Assembly (NCBI RefSeq): GCF_019393635.1
Contig: NC_057863.1
Coordinates: 4,440,191 to 4,504,190, forward strand
Direction: 5' to 3'
Origin: Dromiciops gliroides
Lineage: Eukaryota; Chordata; Mammalia; Microbiotheria; Microbiotheriidae
DNA length: 64,000 nt
A program made the translations under genes and the position numbers. The notes under the pieces were generated by a model. The model made no database searches and was not told the origin of the DNA. It was given only the letters and a program-made list of their open reading frames with translations. Positions 32,931 to 44,148 of the stretch are shown in pieces (the first letter of the stretch is position 1; every line of letters starts with the position of its first letter).

Positions 32931-33224
32931 AAGAATGTTTCAGTTATATTATTTCTGGTCTTAGTAGAACTTTTGGGGAATTCCCCTTTAAATTATTTCT
33001 TCTTCTCCTCCCCCATTAATTCCCTAAGTTGTTGACTGCGATTCAGAAATAATTTTCAGCAACAGGAATGGAAAAAATGCCAGTTTCTCATAAATTTCAA
33101 TATAACTATGCAATACTTTAAAAAGATCCTCGGGCTTTAGTGGATTACATGCTTAATACAAAGTAATAAGGTAACATGGCATCCAAGAAAAACTCATATC
33201 ATCTTAGACTGAATGAAAAGTCCC

Positions 33225-33420
33225 AAGCTGTGGAGATGACTTCATTCATTATACCTTAGCTTAAATTATATTATTAATGAATTAATTTATCAGTCTAGCA
33301 TAAAGAATAATTAAAAGAAATGCCTTTTCTGCATTTCCTAAGTAACCTGGAGAATGTTAATTTCCCTAAGTATTCAGATTATGACAGCATTGGTGTCTTT
33401 TCCACAGACCTGTCTCCTTA
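33225..33420. other. candidate conserved noncoding element
   Basis: Single-copy AT-rich stretch with 'ttattaatgaattaatttat', 'cataaagaataattaaaaga' and 'gcatttcctaagtaacctgg'. It has several TAAT/ATTA cores and no repeat words. The rest of 32944-34029 shows nothing recognisable. Confidence 0.35.
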
Positions 33421-34029
33421 GGATCTTTTCACTTGCACTACCTTCAAAGAGCAAGATAATGAAGTAAAGAAGTTTTACGAGAGATAGAAAGTGAGATAGA
33501 TCTGGAGAATGGGCACAGCCTTGGGAGAGCTAGCCTGAAAGGTGGATCCCTGTTGGCTGGCCCTCTTCTGGGAAGTACTGAGTCTCAATGCAATTTCAAG
33601 TGGGAATTTTTTAAGTCTGTTTTAAATGATTAGAACATTCTTTTTCCTTTCATGTTCCAAATACCATATTTGGAAAATGTGGAGTGGAATAGTTTTATTT
33701 CACAAGAGTTGAAGTTAGAGTTTGAGTTGGAAAGACCTTTGCAGCCACCTAGCCCACACAGCCCCTTGAAGAAATAGAGCTGACAAATGGTTGGCTCAAT
33801 TTTGCTCAGAGACCACTGGTGAGGGGGAGCCCCCAGAGCCCCCAAGCCAGCCACTCTGCATTTAGAAAACTACAATTGTTAGGAAGCCTTTTATTTTCCT
33901 TCCCAAAAGCAAACAGAAATTTACTTCTTTGCAGTTACCCTTCATTACTGCCTCTTCTTGGCCTCTTGCTGAGGTCAAGCAGAACTGTCTAATTTCTCCC
34001 ATATGATAGCTCTACAGATACTCTAAGAC

Positions 34030-34215
34030 AGGTGTGGTTCCATTGGAAAGAACCCTGGCCCTGCCATCTGAGAACCTAGGGTCCAAGTTCTCCTATGATA
34101 GTACCATTGTGACCTTGGACAAGTCACTTAACCTACTTGAGCCTCAGTTTCTTCATCTGTACAATGAGAAGGTTGGAATCAATGGTCTTTGAGGCCCCTT
34201 CCTATTGCAGACTGT
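34030..34215 (+). repeat. MIR-like SINE
   Basis: 'accctggccctgccatctga', 'gtgaccttggacaagtcact', 'gagcctcagtttcttcatct' and 'aggccccttcctattgcaga' give a near-complete plus copy. Confidence 0.75.
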
Positions 34216-35376
34216 TGATCTTTTAAGTTTTTTCTTCACTGCCTCTCTGGCGCAGTTTTCTTTTCCCCAAGACAAATAGCTACAGTTCCTAAAATCAATC
34301 CTCCTATTAATATATAAGGACCAGGAATCTTTCCTTGCCCTCTTTATTTCTGGAGATGTAATGAGGTTTAATGAGACATGGAATACTTTGTTTGGGGCAT
34401 AGACACTGGAGAAGGGCAAGGCATCATTTTTATTTCATTATTGGCATTTAGCAGGGACATTTCACTCTGAACATTCTATGTCAGAGAGTAACCATGGAAG
34501 AATTTTTGAATTAAGTTTTCGGAATGAATGGAGCACTTTTGAGTACACTCTAGATTCAATCTCTCCTTTTCTGAAATGCTTGGGTGATGGGGACAAATAT
34601 TATTATTTGAGAAGTGTGCCAGTTTCCAACAAGAAAATCATGGATGGATAAGAATTGTAGAATAGATGTCTTCAAAGGGTTCCCTGTAAAGCACTGTTTT
34701 ATCAAGAGTGTCAGAAAAAAGAACATCACTAAAATAGTTATTCCGTGAGATGAAGCATGCCTGCATGGGTTTGCACAATGGAGGATCCTGCATATGGAGA
34801 AGGGCGGTTATGGAATGCAGCCAGGCTGGGCTTGGGCCATGTCCAGAAGAGTACAAGAGAGCCAAGGAGCCAACGAATTAAAAGCATTAGAACCGGCCTC
34901 CTAAATCGACTTCATTTCGGCTTCCAGTAACCAATGCCTCAAGTCCTTGCTTGAATTATGCATGTAGATATTGAAACTAAATCCTCGGTCCTATAAAGGG
35001 ACAGATTCAGTTATGAGCGGCTGAAATCCCCCAAAGCTGAGTTCTCCCACTCTTCTGCTGCCCTGGATCTTCTCTATCCTTCCTCCAGTGTCCTTTAGAT
35101 TCCATTAGTTTATGACTAAACTTACTGAAATGTAAGTAGTCCCAGCATCCGGTAAGGTGCTCCCAGTGAGTAACACTGGATTGGCCAAAGAACTCACTTG
35201 GACAATGGAGTGAATGGGCAGCAGTGCTTAGTAGGTAGCGGGTAGTAGCATTTCAGGTGGGGGGGTTGGGTCCCTTTGTGGTGTTCATAAACTGAGAATG
35301 TGGAAATAATTGGAATGTTTGCTGGCCATGGTGCTGATTCCAGGTTATCAAAAGACAGTCATGGAATCTTAGTGGT
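34216..35376. other. unique sequence with a candidate conserved element
   Basis: About 34880-34990 carries 'gcttgaattatgcatgtaga', a POU-octamer-like site, in repeat-free sequence. Nothing else is recognised and no gene is called. Confidence 0.25.
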
Positions 35377-35386
35377 CAGCACTTAT

Positions 35387-35550
35387 CATGTTTTTTTGTT
35401 TTGTTTTTTGTGGTTTTGTGGGGCAATGGGGGTTAAGTGACTTGCCCAGGGTCACACAGCTAGTAAGGTCAAGTGTCTGAGGCCGGATTTGAACTCAGGT
35501 CCTCCTGAATCCAGGGCTAGTGCTCTATCCATTGATCCACCTAGCTGCCC
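35387..35550 (-). mobile_element. tRNA-type marsupial SINE (WSINE1-like), with TSD
   Basis: Full reverse copy behind a (GTTTT)n tail. Target duplication CAGCACTTAT at 35377-35386 and 35551-35560. Confidence 0.95.
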
Positions 35551-35560
35551 CAGCACTTAT

Positions 35561-35850
35561 AATATTGATGAGCAGATTGGCTATCTATCTATCATATATC
35601 TATGTATCTATGTATAATACTAAAAGATATAACACATTAATGAATATTGTAACATTTATTATAACATAAATAATAATAGAATAGATGATATGGCACTGAA
35701 CAATTTGCCCAGCATTTCACTTTTGTTTTCTCAGTTAGGTACTACTCCTTGAAAGCTGAGCATTTAGGAGATTCTGGTCTGGAGTAAACAGAGTTAGGGT
35801 CGATTATGGGAGGCTTCTAAAAAGAGGAAAGTTTTGATTCAAACTTTAAA
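35561..35850. other. unique sequence with short (TATC)n run
   Basis: A short irregular TATC/TGTATC run lies at 35578-35620. Nothing else is recognised. Confidence 0.4.
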
Positions 35851-35862
35851 AGAAGTAAGGGA

Positions 35863-36027
35863 GAGGGGCAGCTAGTTGGCACAGTAGATAAAGCACCAGA
35901 CCTGGATTCAGGAGGACCTGAGTTCAAATCTGGCCTCAGACACTTGACACTTACTAGCTGTGTGACCATGGGCAAGTCACCTAACCCTCACTGCCCCGCA
36001 AAAAAAAAAAAAGAAAGAAAGAAAAAA
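35863..36027 (+). mobile_element. tRNA-type marsupial SINE (WSINE1-like), with TSD
   Basis: Full copy ending in a long A tail with GAAA units. Target duplication AGAAGTAAGGGA at 35851-35862 and 36028-36039. Confidence 0.95.
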
Positions 36028-36039
36028 AGAAGTAAGGGA

Positions 36040-36529
36040 TAGACATTAGAAAAGAGGGGAGTGTTTCAAATGAAGGGAATGGTATTAACAGAGATACGAA
36101 AAAGCTTAATAATAATTAATCCGACATTTATTAAAGGCCTGTTTGTGCTCCAGTCATTATTTCCCAACATTTCAATAAGGGCTGATCTTTGTTCTGCTGG
36201 ACCTGGGGACTTTGTGAGGATGCAAGAAGATAATCCCTGTAGAGTATTTTGCAAAACTTAGTCCTTTATAAACATTAACTATGATGATCATAATAACAGC
36301 AGCTGTTCTCATACTTGCTACTTTAGATAGTATGTCAATGTATTACCATATCCTTATCATGCTTTGGATGAAGGTCCCAATCCAAGAGGAAAATAGAACA
36401 CATTTGAACAGGTCAGTGTTTTGGGGTCATCTGTACTATTTGACACAGGATAGGGATTAGGGCGAGACCTGTGATTTCACTCAAAGCCTCTCTGCCAGTG
36501 CAGTTCTGTATAGTATTAGAGAGTTGTCT
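36040..36529. other. mostly unique sequence
   Basis: About 36115-36145 ('ccgacatttattaaaggcct') and 36250-36300 may be remnants of CORE-SINE or L2. No gene is recognised. Confidence 0.3.
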
Positions 36530-36640
36530 CCAGCATTTTGATGTTAAGTGACTTGCCTAAGGTCACATAATCAGAGGTGTATCTTGCACCCCAGTCATCA
36601 TAGCTCCAAGATCAGGTCTGAGTCTATTACACAATGCTGG
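36530..36640 (-). repeat. MIR-like SINE fragment
   Basis: 'gtgacttgcctaaggtcaca' followed by diverged sequence ending in 'ctattacacaatgctgg' fits the reverse MIR core. Confidence 0.5.
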
Positions 36641-37264
36641 CAGCTCATATATTTCTCAAACATTAAAACAACAAAGTAATACACGACTGGGGATAATAGA
36701 TGCTGAGTGAATTTCAAGGGAGAAGATCATTATTGGTTGGGGTGAGAGATCACAGAAAGATCTATTGGGAATGTAGGGATGGAGTCTGAGCTGGGACAGT
36801 GGTGGGCAAGTATTCAGAAAATTAGAGAAGGGCATTCTAGGCACGGCATGCCAAGGTCCTGTAAGCCCTGACTGACAGAATCCTATGACCTTTGCTTCAG
36901 CCAGTCCCTTGAGATAACGAGGAACTGCCCAGGAGGTATTGACAAGTACACTCGGGTTACTGACCTTTCTGGCAAAGATTCGTCACACTCGCCCCTTCTG
37001 TTTTTTCTCTTCTAGTTGTCTGTATGCTCCCAGCAGAGTTTGGCATGCAGCTTCTATAAGAACACACACAATACAAGTGAACACAGGAGCATGAAAACTT
37101 ACAGAGAACTCCAGCTCTAATGCGTCTGTGCAAAGAGATTTCCTCTCTTATTATCTCCAATTTGCCCTTGACTATGGCAATAGAAAATCACTGTATTTAA
37201 TGAGGTCATAGATTCCATTCCATTTGAATTCAATTTAAAAATTGGGGGAGGGCAACATAAGACA
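36641..37264. other. unique sequence, nothing recognised
   Basis: No feature supported. Confidence 0.35.
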
Positions 37265-37445
37265 GTGGAAAAGCCACCAAATTTGAGGTCAGGACATGGC
37301 TTGGACTCTGGCTCTCATTGTTGTGGATGTGACCTTGGGGGTGTCACTTAACTTCTCTGGTTTTCCATTTCTTTGTCTGTAATATGAAAAAATTGGACAC
37401 AATGCCCTTCATACTACTCTACCGCTCTAAATCTGTGACCCTATG
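37265..37445 (+). repeat. MIR-like SINE
   Basis: 'atttgaggtcaggacatggc', 'gtgaccttgggggtgtcact' and 'ctctggttttccatttcttt' in plus order, ending in 'gctctaaatctgtgaccc'. Confidence 0.65.
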
Positions 37446-38179
37446 TTCCATATCTCCAGTGATTTTTAAAAATCCACTTCTGCTGGGCATCCCTCAGTGT
37501 TAGGCCAAGTGACTGAGGCACCTACAATGGATGCAAGGGCATGTCCTAGAGAGTCCAGTGGGGCTGTACTTCAGCTCCTGCTGTGTCCAGTGAATGTCAA
37601 CTTGCCCAGTCCTTGGGTTCTTCTGCTTTCCCATGGCATCTCTCCATCCCCCCATTATCATAACATTGGGTCCCCAGCGCTGATGCCATCATCATAGGTT
37701 CTGGAGAACTTCCCACTTTTGCTTCCTAAAAAGGGAACATTTCTGCCTAAGCCTAGCTTTGTGGGCTAGGCTCTCCTGCCACACCTGGGGCTGTGGACTA
37801 CTCTTGCCCTGCTTTTGAAATTCTCATTTCCCTAGGTTACCATACACATCAGAACCACCAAGTTGTTTGGAAAGATATATCCCATCAACCAACTTTTGCT
37901 CTCTTTATTAACCCCTTTCTAAATATTTTCAGTAGTTTTAACACTGCCTGGATGTCAGTAATCATTAATATACATGATCAGTCAGTAGCTTGCCTGGCAG
38001 ACATATCAAATGACAGTAGCTACAGTCTGTTTGCAGTAGAGAGAACTCCCAAATGACCAGAAACCTTATTTCAAACTAGCTCTTTGGCAAGATTAGCTTC
38101 TTGTCCATCAGAGGAACTACATAACCCAGGGTGGCCCTCTTCATAGATTATAAAGGGTACGTTATCCAGGTTTCTGGGG
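37446..38179. other. unique sequence, nothing recognised
   Basis: Repeat-free. 37930-38010 ('tcagtaatcattaatataca') could be conserved noncoding DNA. No gene recognised. Confidence 0.3.
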
Positions 38180-38190
38180 AACTAGCCATG

Positions 38191-38349
38191 GTTTTTTGTT
38201 TTGGGGGGTTTTTGTGAGGCAATTGGGGTTAAGTGACTTGCTTAGGGTCACACAGCTAGTAATTGTTAAGTGTCTGAGGCCACATTTGAACTCAGGTCCT
38301 CCTGAATCCAGGGCTGGTGCTCTATCCACTGCACCACCTAGCTGCCCCA
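38191..38349 (-). mobile_element. tRNA-type marsupial SINE (WSINE1-like), with TSD
   Basis: Full reverse copy behind a GTTTT-rich tail. Flanked by AACTAGCCATG (38180-38190) and AACTATCCATG (38350-38360), an 11-bp duplication with one mismatch. Confidence 0.95.
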
Positions 38350-38852
38350 AACTATCCATGTTTTGGTCCAGATGCCAGCTCACATTGCACTTAGAAGACC
38401 AATGACCCCATGGCATTGCCCCTGAAGCACCAGTGGGCATACAATATGGTGTGCTTGGGGGTTGACTCCACCACTGCAGAAAGTCACCCAAATGTCCAAG
38501 ATACTGCTGCTGTCCTACCACCCAAACACCTCCCCCCCACCCTGCCCGTGGTTCCTGTTCATTGCTGCTGTCCACAAAGTCCATGGATATCCTTGATGAA
38601 ACCTTCTAGGTTATTGAATATATGGGGTGGAAAGGATGTAGATTCCATGATGTTGGTGTTAGTGCTTGGGTCCCATAACCACTGACTATAAGGGATCCTG
38701 CAGACCATTGAAACAGCATCACTTAAGAGTGCCAGAAAAGGTCTCGCTGACCTTGTGGCACACATTCATTAGTCTCAATCCTTTGGGCTTCATGATTGCC
38801 ACCCTCTACAGAGCATAGTACAGGCCAGCATACAATAATTTTGCAAGGATAT

Positions 38853-39855
38853 GGCGGAGCCAAGATGGGGGAGAGTAGCCAGCAAATTGTGTGAGCTCTC
38901 CTTCTGTTCCCTCAAAAAGGACGTTAAATCAAGCCTCTAAACGGATTCTGAAACTACAGAACCTGCAAAGAGACAGAGAGATACAGTCTCCCAACCAGAG
39001 ACAATTTAGAAGACTTCAGGAAAGGTAGGTCTCACTCAGGCAAAAGGGAGGCTCAGTTCACTGCAGTTCACTGCAGCGCAGCACGTGGGAGAGGGTCAGA
39101 GCAAGTCAGCAGGAAGTTGTCAGCCACAGCTGAGCAACTGAGGCCCTTGGATCCTGGCACAACAAGCTGGTGGTGCAGCAGAAAGGACAGGTTGCCAGCT
39201 GGAGGTACACCCACAAGACAGGCACCAGAAGGCCTACTAATTCCAGCGCGCTCAAAGAGGAAGTCCAGGGCAGTGAAAAATCTACAAGCCATAGAGACCT
39301 CAGTGTAGAGAGCCAGTGACACAGCCCCTATATCCCAGCACAAGAAGCTTGAAACAGGGACCTTGGTGCCCCCAGAGGAGACCTCAACTTTAAAAATATA
39401 TATATAAGCTGCACTATGAGTAAGAAACAAAAAAGAGCTCTTGCCATTGAGAGCTTCTGTGTTGAGAGGGAAGAGGCAAACACAAATTCAGATGAGGACA
39501 ATACTCCTAAATTGCCTACATGTGAAGCCTCAAGAGGGAAGATGAATTGGTCTCAAGAACAAAAAGCCTTCTGGGAGGAGCTAAAAAAGGATTTTAAAAA
39601 TCAATTGAGAGAAATGAAAGCAACACAAGAAAATTATGAAAAAAGAATCAGCAGCTTGGAAAAGGAAGCACAAAGATTGACTGAAGAAAACAATTCCTTA
39701 AAAAATTCATCTGACCAAATGGGAAAAAAAAGGTGCATAATCTCATTGAAGAAAACAATGCCTTAAAAATTAAAATTGGACAGTTGGAAGATAATGAATC
39801 CATTAGACACCAGGAATCAGTCAAGCAGAATCAAAAGAATGAAAAAATAGAAGAA
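38853..39855 (+). mobile_element. L1 fragment: 5'UTR plus start of ORF1, with TSD
   Basis: Begins GGCGGAGCCAAGATGGGGGA, the usual L1 5' start plan, runs through a 5'UTR of about 560 bp and enters ORF1 at 39416. It stops at 39855 in an A-rich stretch of the ORF1 coiled-coil region (GAATGAAAAAATAGAAGA). A perfect 16-bp duplication AATTTTGCAAGGATAT lies at 38837-38852 and 39856-39871. L1 insertions normally keep the 3' end and lose the 5' end. This one keeps only the 5' sixth and has no true poly-A tail. Confidence 0.85.
39416..39766 (+). pseudogene. L1 ORF1 N-terminal fragment, frameshifted
   Basis: The start ATG of ORF1 opens a frame of 116 codons: a basic start (MSKKQKRALAIE), an acidic spacer, then WSQEQKAFWEELKKDFKNQL and a heptad-rich coiled coil (EKRISSLEKEAQRLTEENNS). 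This is the N-terminal and coiled-coil part of the L1 nucleic-acid chaperone ORF1p. An A-run at about 39723-39730 shifts the frame. After it, coiled-coil-like sequence continues in another frame to the end of the insertion. RRM and C-terminal domains are absent. Confidence 0.85.
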
Positions 39856-39871
39856 AATTTTGCAAGGATAT

Positions 39872-41460
39872 ACAGCCAATAAAAGAGGGCACAGATGCAC
39901 ACAGGTAAGAGTAATTAAATAAATGCCACGGGTACCCAAGACTCCTGTGCAATGCACTGAGAACAATAGCCTTTCAGATAGGATGGGATAGTGCTAGCTA
40001 GAATATTTCAGAAGCACTTAAAGGAAGGGCCATTCCCTGTTACCCAGGGACAATTTCACCAACTGAAGCCTTGTTATTTTAATCATATGCTTATTTGACA
40101 TTACAGGCATTGGAGACAGGCAGGTCAAAGGCACAGAAATGATAGGTGACTGTCATGTGACAGGATCAGAGAAGGTCTAGCTGATCATAGAAATGTAGGA
40201 TGGTTAGAAATGCCCAGTGGCGCTAGAAAGATAGATTGAAGAGGGGTTGCATAGGGCTTTAAAAGCTAAACAAGATAATTTCTCTTTTATCCTAGAGTCA
40301 ACTTGGAGCAGCTACTCAAGGTTCAGAATGTTCTGTGGGACTGGGTTCAAGAAACAAAGCCTACAAACCCCCAGCTGTGTGTTTCCCATTATTAGTAAGC
40401 CAGAGGACAAAATGAATTCAAATCAAAGATAGGTAATAAAATAGCCTTGGAAGATAAATATTTCCTCCCATAAACCTGGAGAACCCTCTCCTATACACAC
40501 ACACTCCATCAATAGGAAGAATGTAATGGATGCATTTAAAGAAACCATGGAAAGAGGAACACCAAGGGCACATATATACAATATGTGGCCAGGGATCACA
40601 CACGGAGGGGTGACTCCCTCCATCGCTTCATAATTGATAGCTTTTGGTGACCTCATGCTGTTCCGTCTGGGCCTGATGCTCATGGTTCTTGGACCATGTG
40701 TTCTATCCACATGATGCGTAGTCACTGTTAGTAGCTATCAGACACGGCTCCACCCTGCTGATAGCTCCTAGGTTCCACTCGAGTGGACCTGAGGGTCTGT
40801 GTATTCCTCGCAGGAGTGGGTTCTGCCAGCCTCTAATGGTCTGAAGCCCTGCAGTTTTCCCAATTACAACTCTTTTAGGGAGCAAAAGCCGATTGGCCCC
40901 CACCCACAGCCCTGGGGATTTGACAACTGAAAGAGGCTACTCCCATTCACTCCTGCTACTTGTCTGTCAATAAAATGGGCCCAGCTTGAGCCAATAGCTT
41001 TGTTAATGGTCACCCTCTCTGACCCAGTATTCCACTTGCTCCTGCTGCTCGTGTCTTCACAGATCTCTGGGCACTGCAAAGTCAAGGATACAGGAAGGAA
41101 ACATGAACACATGTAGGGCTGCCAGGGACCTAGGCTCAAGTTCCCTTAGGTGTCCCCCCTTACCCATCTGCACTAGGGTCACTTCTTACTACAAGGCTGT
41201 AAGCTGAATCTCCTTCTAACAGATCCAGCCCTCACTGTGATGTTGCTGGTGAGACATGAGTGCACTGGGAGGCCCTGTGATTTTCCATGTCATTCTAAAA
41301 TGTCAAATCATTTCAAGGCTAGATCACTACATTGTGTAACGCAGCCATGGAGTTTGTCATCTCCCAAAGCTCAAGTTGCCGTGTCCTTGGGGTTCCTAGA
41401 AGTTTCCAGGGAAGTTCTGAATGCATGCTCCCTGAGGTTCCCCCATAGGTTCATTTGGTC
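39872..41460. other. mostly unique sequence
   Basis: About 40240-40320 ('catagggctttaaaagctaa') may be reverse L2. The rest shows no recognisable repeat or gene. An (ATA)n run lies at 41469-41515. Confidence 0.35.
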
Positions 41461-41629
41461 TTGCTCTGCTATAATAATAATAATAATAAACATCAATATT
41501 AATAATAATTAATAACAAACTATTATTTACTACTGAAATGCATATACCATAATGGTACCATTACAATATGTATGATACAGCAAAATAAAAAAGATGATGG
41601 TATCAATACAAGTTCTTGACCTCTATCTT

Positions 41630-41860
41630 GTTTCTGTTGTAGCCAACTCTTCATGGCCCCATTTGGGGTTTTCTTGGCAAAGACACTGGAGTGGTTCACC
41701 TTTCCCTTCTCTAGCTCTTCTTACAGATGAGGAAACTGAGGCAAACAGGGTTAAGTGATTTGCCCAAGGTCACACAGCTAATAAGTGTCTGAGACCAGAT
41801 CTTAGATTTAAATTCAGGTCTTTCTGACTTCAGGCCTGGCACCATCTACCTGCTCTGTTT
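41630..41860 (-). mobile_element. CORE-SINE with BovB-type tail
   Basis: 'agccaactcttcatggcccc', 'atttggggttttcttggcaa', 'gaggaaactgaggcaaacag' and 'tttgcccaaggtcacacagc' in the same order as at 10175-10424. Reverse copy, full length. Confidence 0.75.
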
Positions 41861-42741
41861 TTACTGCACTTCTCCACAATTTTCTCTTAGTCACAAAAGT
41901 TATCTTTGTTTAAAAATATACCCTATTTGTAGTTAGATATAGAATGGCCTTCCATGATGTGAGAGGGGAGCTCGGAAAAGCCCCCTCCCCTCCACACATT
42001 GTGAGGGCACTTGGAGCCCCATGGCAGACTGTGTGGCCACAGTCTGCCCTAGCACCTCCCTGGCATACCTGCTGCCTGGCTACATCTCTGCACAGTAAGT
42101 GCACTGGGGAATGACAGGAGGGAGCCTAGTGGCTCGAAGCCCGCTGAGGAATTGTCCCACTCTCTATTCTACTCAATGGATGACAAATCCCCAAAGGCCT
42201 CCAGGGGACCATTTCTCAGTGTCCCTCTGCTGGAGAAGCCCGTGCCAAGCAATCTCTTGGTGGGTGAGTTACAGCGACAGTTGTAGGCAGCTGGCTGATG
42301 TCTGCAAGAGGGGGGCAACCAGAGGGCTGATCAGCTTCCTGGACCATCCTATCATTCTTGTGCTGACCCCAAGGTCACTGAGCTGACATTTTGATCCCCC
42401 TAAATCACTGTGAGCAAAGAGCTGCTGGTGCTAGGGCAGGGACACAGAGGGCCAAGTTCAAAGCCTCTCCCTAAGGAAATCACTAGTTTGGAACAGCCTC
42501 GTGGCTGCAGAAACAAACCTTCGTCAGTCAGCTCACAGATGCATGGTAGCCATCCCCAAGGGAATCGTGCTGAGAAGTGGTAATAAATAACTCAGCATAT
42601 CTGGTCACTGCTACTGAACAGAACAAAGCTCAGTCAATGGCCTGTGGACTCATAATAGGTGACAATGCTTTATTAGAAATAACAGTGAACATCAACAAAC
42701 TAAATTTGTTTTGTACTCCTCTATATTCTAATTAACCACTT
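41861..42741. other. unique sequence, nothing recognised
   Basis: No repeat, coding or RNA feature supported. Confidence 0.35.
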
Positions 42742-42755
42742 TCAACATAAGAGAG

Positions 42756-42804
42756 TCATCTTCTCTATGAGCTTGACTCTTCAACTAATCTCCTGTATCT
42801 CTAA
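42756..42804 (+). mobile_element. 49-bp L2-derived micro-insertion with 14-bp flanking repeat
   Basis: The segment matches 45873-45920 of the L2 fragment in this window at roughly 85-90% by eye. A perfect 14-bp repeat TCAACATAAGAGAG flanks it at 42742-42755 and 42805-42818. It looks like a tiny insertion with a target duplication. Confidence 0.75.
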
Positions 42805-42819
42805 TCAACATAAGAGAGG

Positions 42820-42985
42820 CAGTGTTGCCTTGTAGGTAGAGGTTTGGCTTTGGAAACAGGTAGACCTGGGTTCAAATTCTATCTTTTCCATATGCTCTGT
42901 GTGACCCTGGGCAAGTCACTCACCATGTCCATGACCCAGACAATTCTCCAAGACTATAATTTGTGAGAAGGTGCCAACACAAAAT
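42820..42985 (+). repeat. MIR-like SINE
   Basis: 'tttggaaacaggtagacctg', 'ggttcaaattctatcttttc' and 'tgtgaccctgggcaagtcac' in plus order, then diverged sequence. Confidence 0.65.
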
Positions 42986-43289
42986 GGTAGAAATGTTCTC
43001 ATATGGTATTTTTCTACAGCAATGAAATCACAGATCCAGTCCCTCCCTCCTGTCCCTTAATTTCATTATATAAAAGATAAGAATTCTTCAGTCCCTCTAA
43101 GACAGGGGCACCAACCCCATGGAGTCCTGTTCCTATAGAGCCCAAACCAGATGAAAATGTGATTGGGACCTAGTTAACAAGATAAATACAATGGAGCCTA
43201 GATGACATTCCATTTTAAATCAACTCAGTAAGGGACTTGCAGGGATCCTTGCATATGGATCAGTGGCTCCCATTTCTGTTTTAGTCAGA

Positions 43290-43800
43290 TGCCAGTGCTC
43301 TATGTCACTGTCAGGTTTCATCATTCATTCCCATTCACTTTTCATCATATGGTTATAGTTAGTGGGGATCCCATTCTTCTGGAAGTTTTTTATTCATCAT
43401 TATTACACAAAAGTCTTTCATATTTCCTTGTACTCCTCATACTATCTGATCTGAATTGTACTAGAGGATTCCATTCTCTTCATTCACCAACTGCTGTTGG
43501 GCATCTAGGTTGTTCTTTGTTACTTTATTGTTGCAAATAATGCTTCTATGAAAATCTTTGAAGTTATAGGTCCTTTTTGTGTTAACATATGAGTATTTGG
43601 GTATTTTCGTGATGAAATAATCTGATCAATGGGATGGTTATTTTATAATTTGCCTTATTTATCACCAGATTACCAATTTTTAATGTTTGCAAGTCCACCA
43701 GAAATGAATGCGTATATGTGTTTATCCACAATCACACCAATATTCAGTGTCATCACTTCTGATTTATTTGGGCACCAATTAGCCACAGTTTGTGTTTCCA
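43290..43800 (-). repeat. L1-type 3' end, reverse, diverged
   Basis: 'tggttatagttagtggggat', 'gcatctaggttgttctttgt' and 'gcaaataatgcttctatgaa' are in the order of the reverse marsupial L1 3' end. More diverged than the copy at 58745. Confidence 0.6.
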
Positions 43801-43839
43801 CTTTGGAAAACTGTCTATTTATATTAATTGAGTTAGAGG

Positions 43840-44060
43840 GTAGATGTGGTATAGTGGCTGTCATGTGGGGACGACCTAGATTCAAATCCTGCTTCTTCCA
43901 TTTACTACTGGGTGACTTTGGATGAACCATTTAACCTCCCTGAGCCCCAGGTGCCTCATTTCTAAAGACATATCCCAAAATAGCTACTTCTTCATAGGGT
44001 AGCCATTATGAAAAATCAAATAAAAACTTGTGTTATCAGAATGCTTTGTCAGCCCTAAAA
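43840..44060 (+). repeat. MIR-like SINE
   Basis: 'ggacgacctagattcaaatc', 'tactgggtgactttggatga', 'ccctgagccccaggtgcctc' and 'agggtagccattatgaaaaa' in order. An 86-codon minus frame here is a by-product. Confidence 0.65.
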
Positions 44061-44079
44061 CTCTGGGAAAGTGTGAATC

Positions 44080-44148
44080 ATGTTTAGTTGTTTTTCAGTC
44101 GTGTCTTACTCTTCATGATCTCATTTGGAGTTTTCTTAGCAAAGATGC
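44080..44148 (-). repeat. BovB-type SINE tail fragment
   Basis: 'tcagtcgtgtcttactcttc' and 'ctcatttggagttttcttag' match the tail of the SINEs at 10175 and 41630. It is cut off at the left arm of the inverted repeat. Confidence 0.6.
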
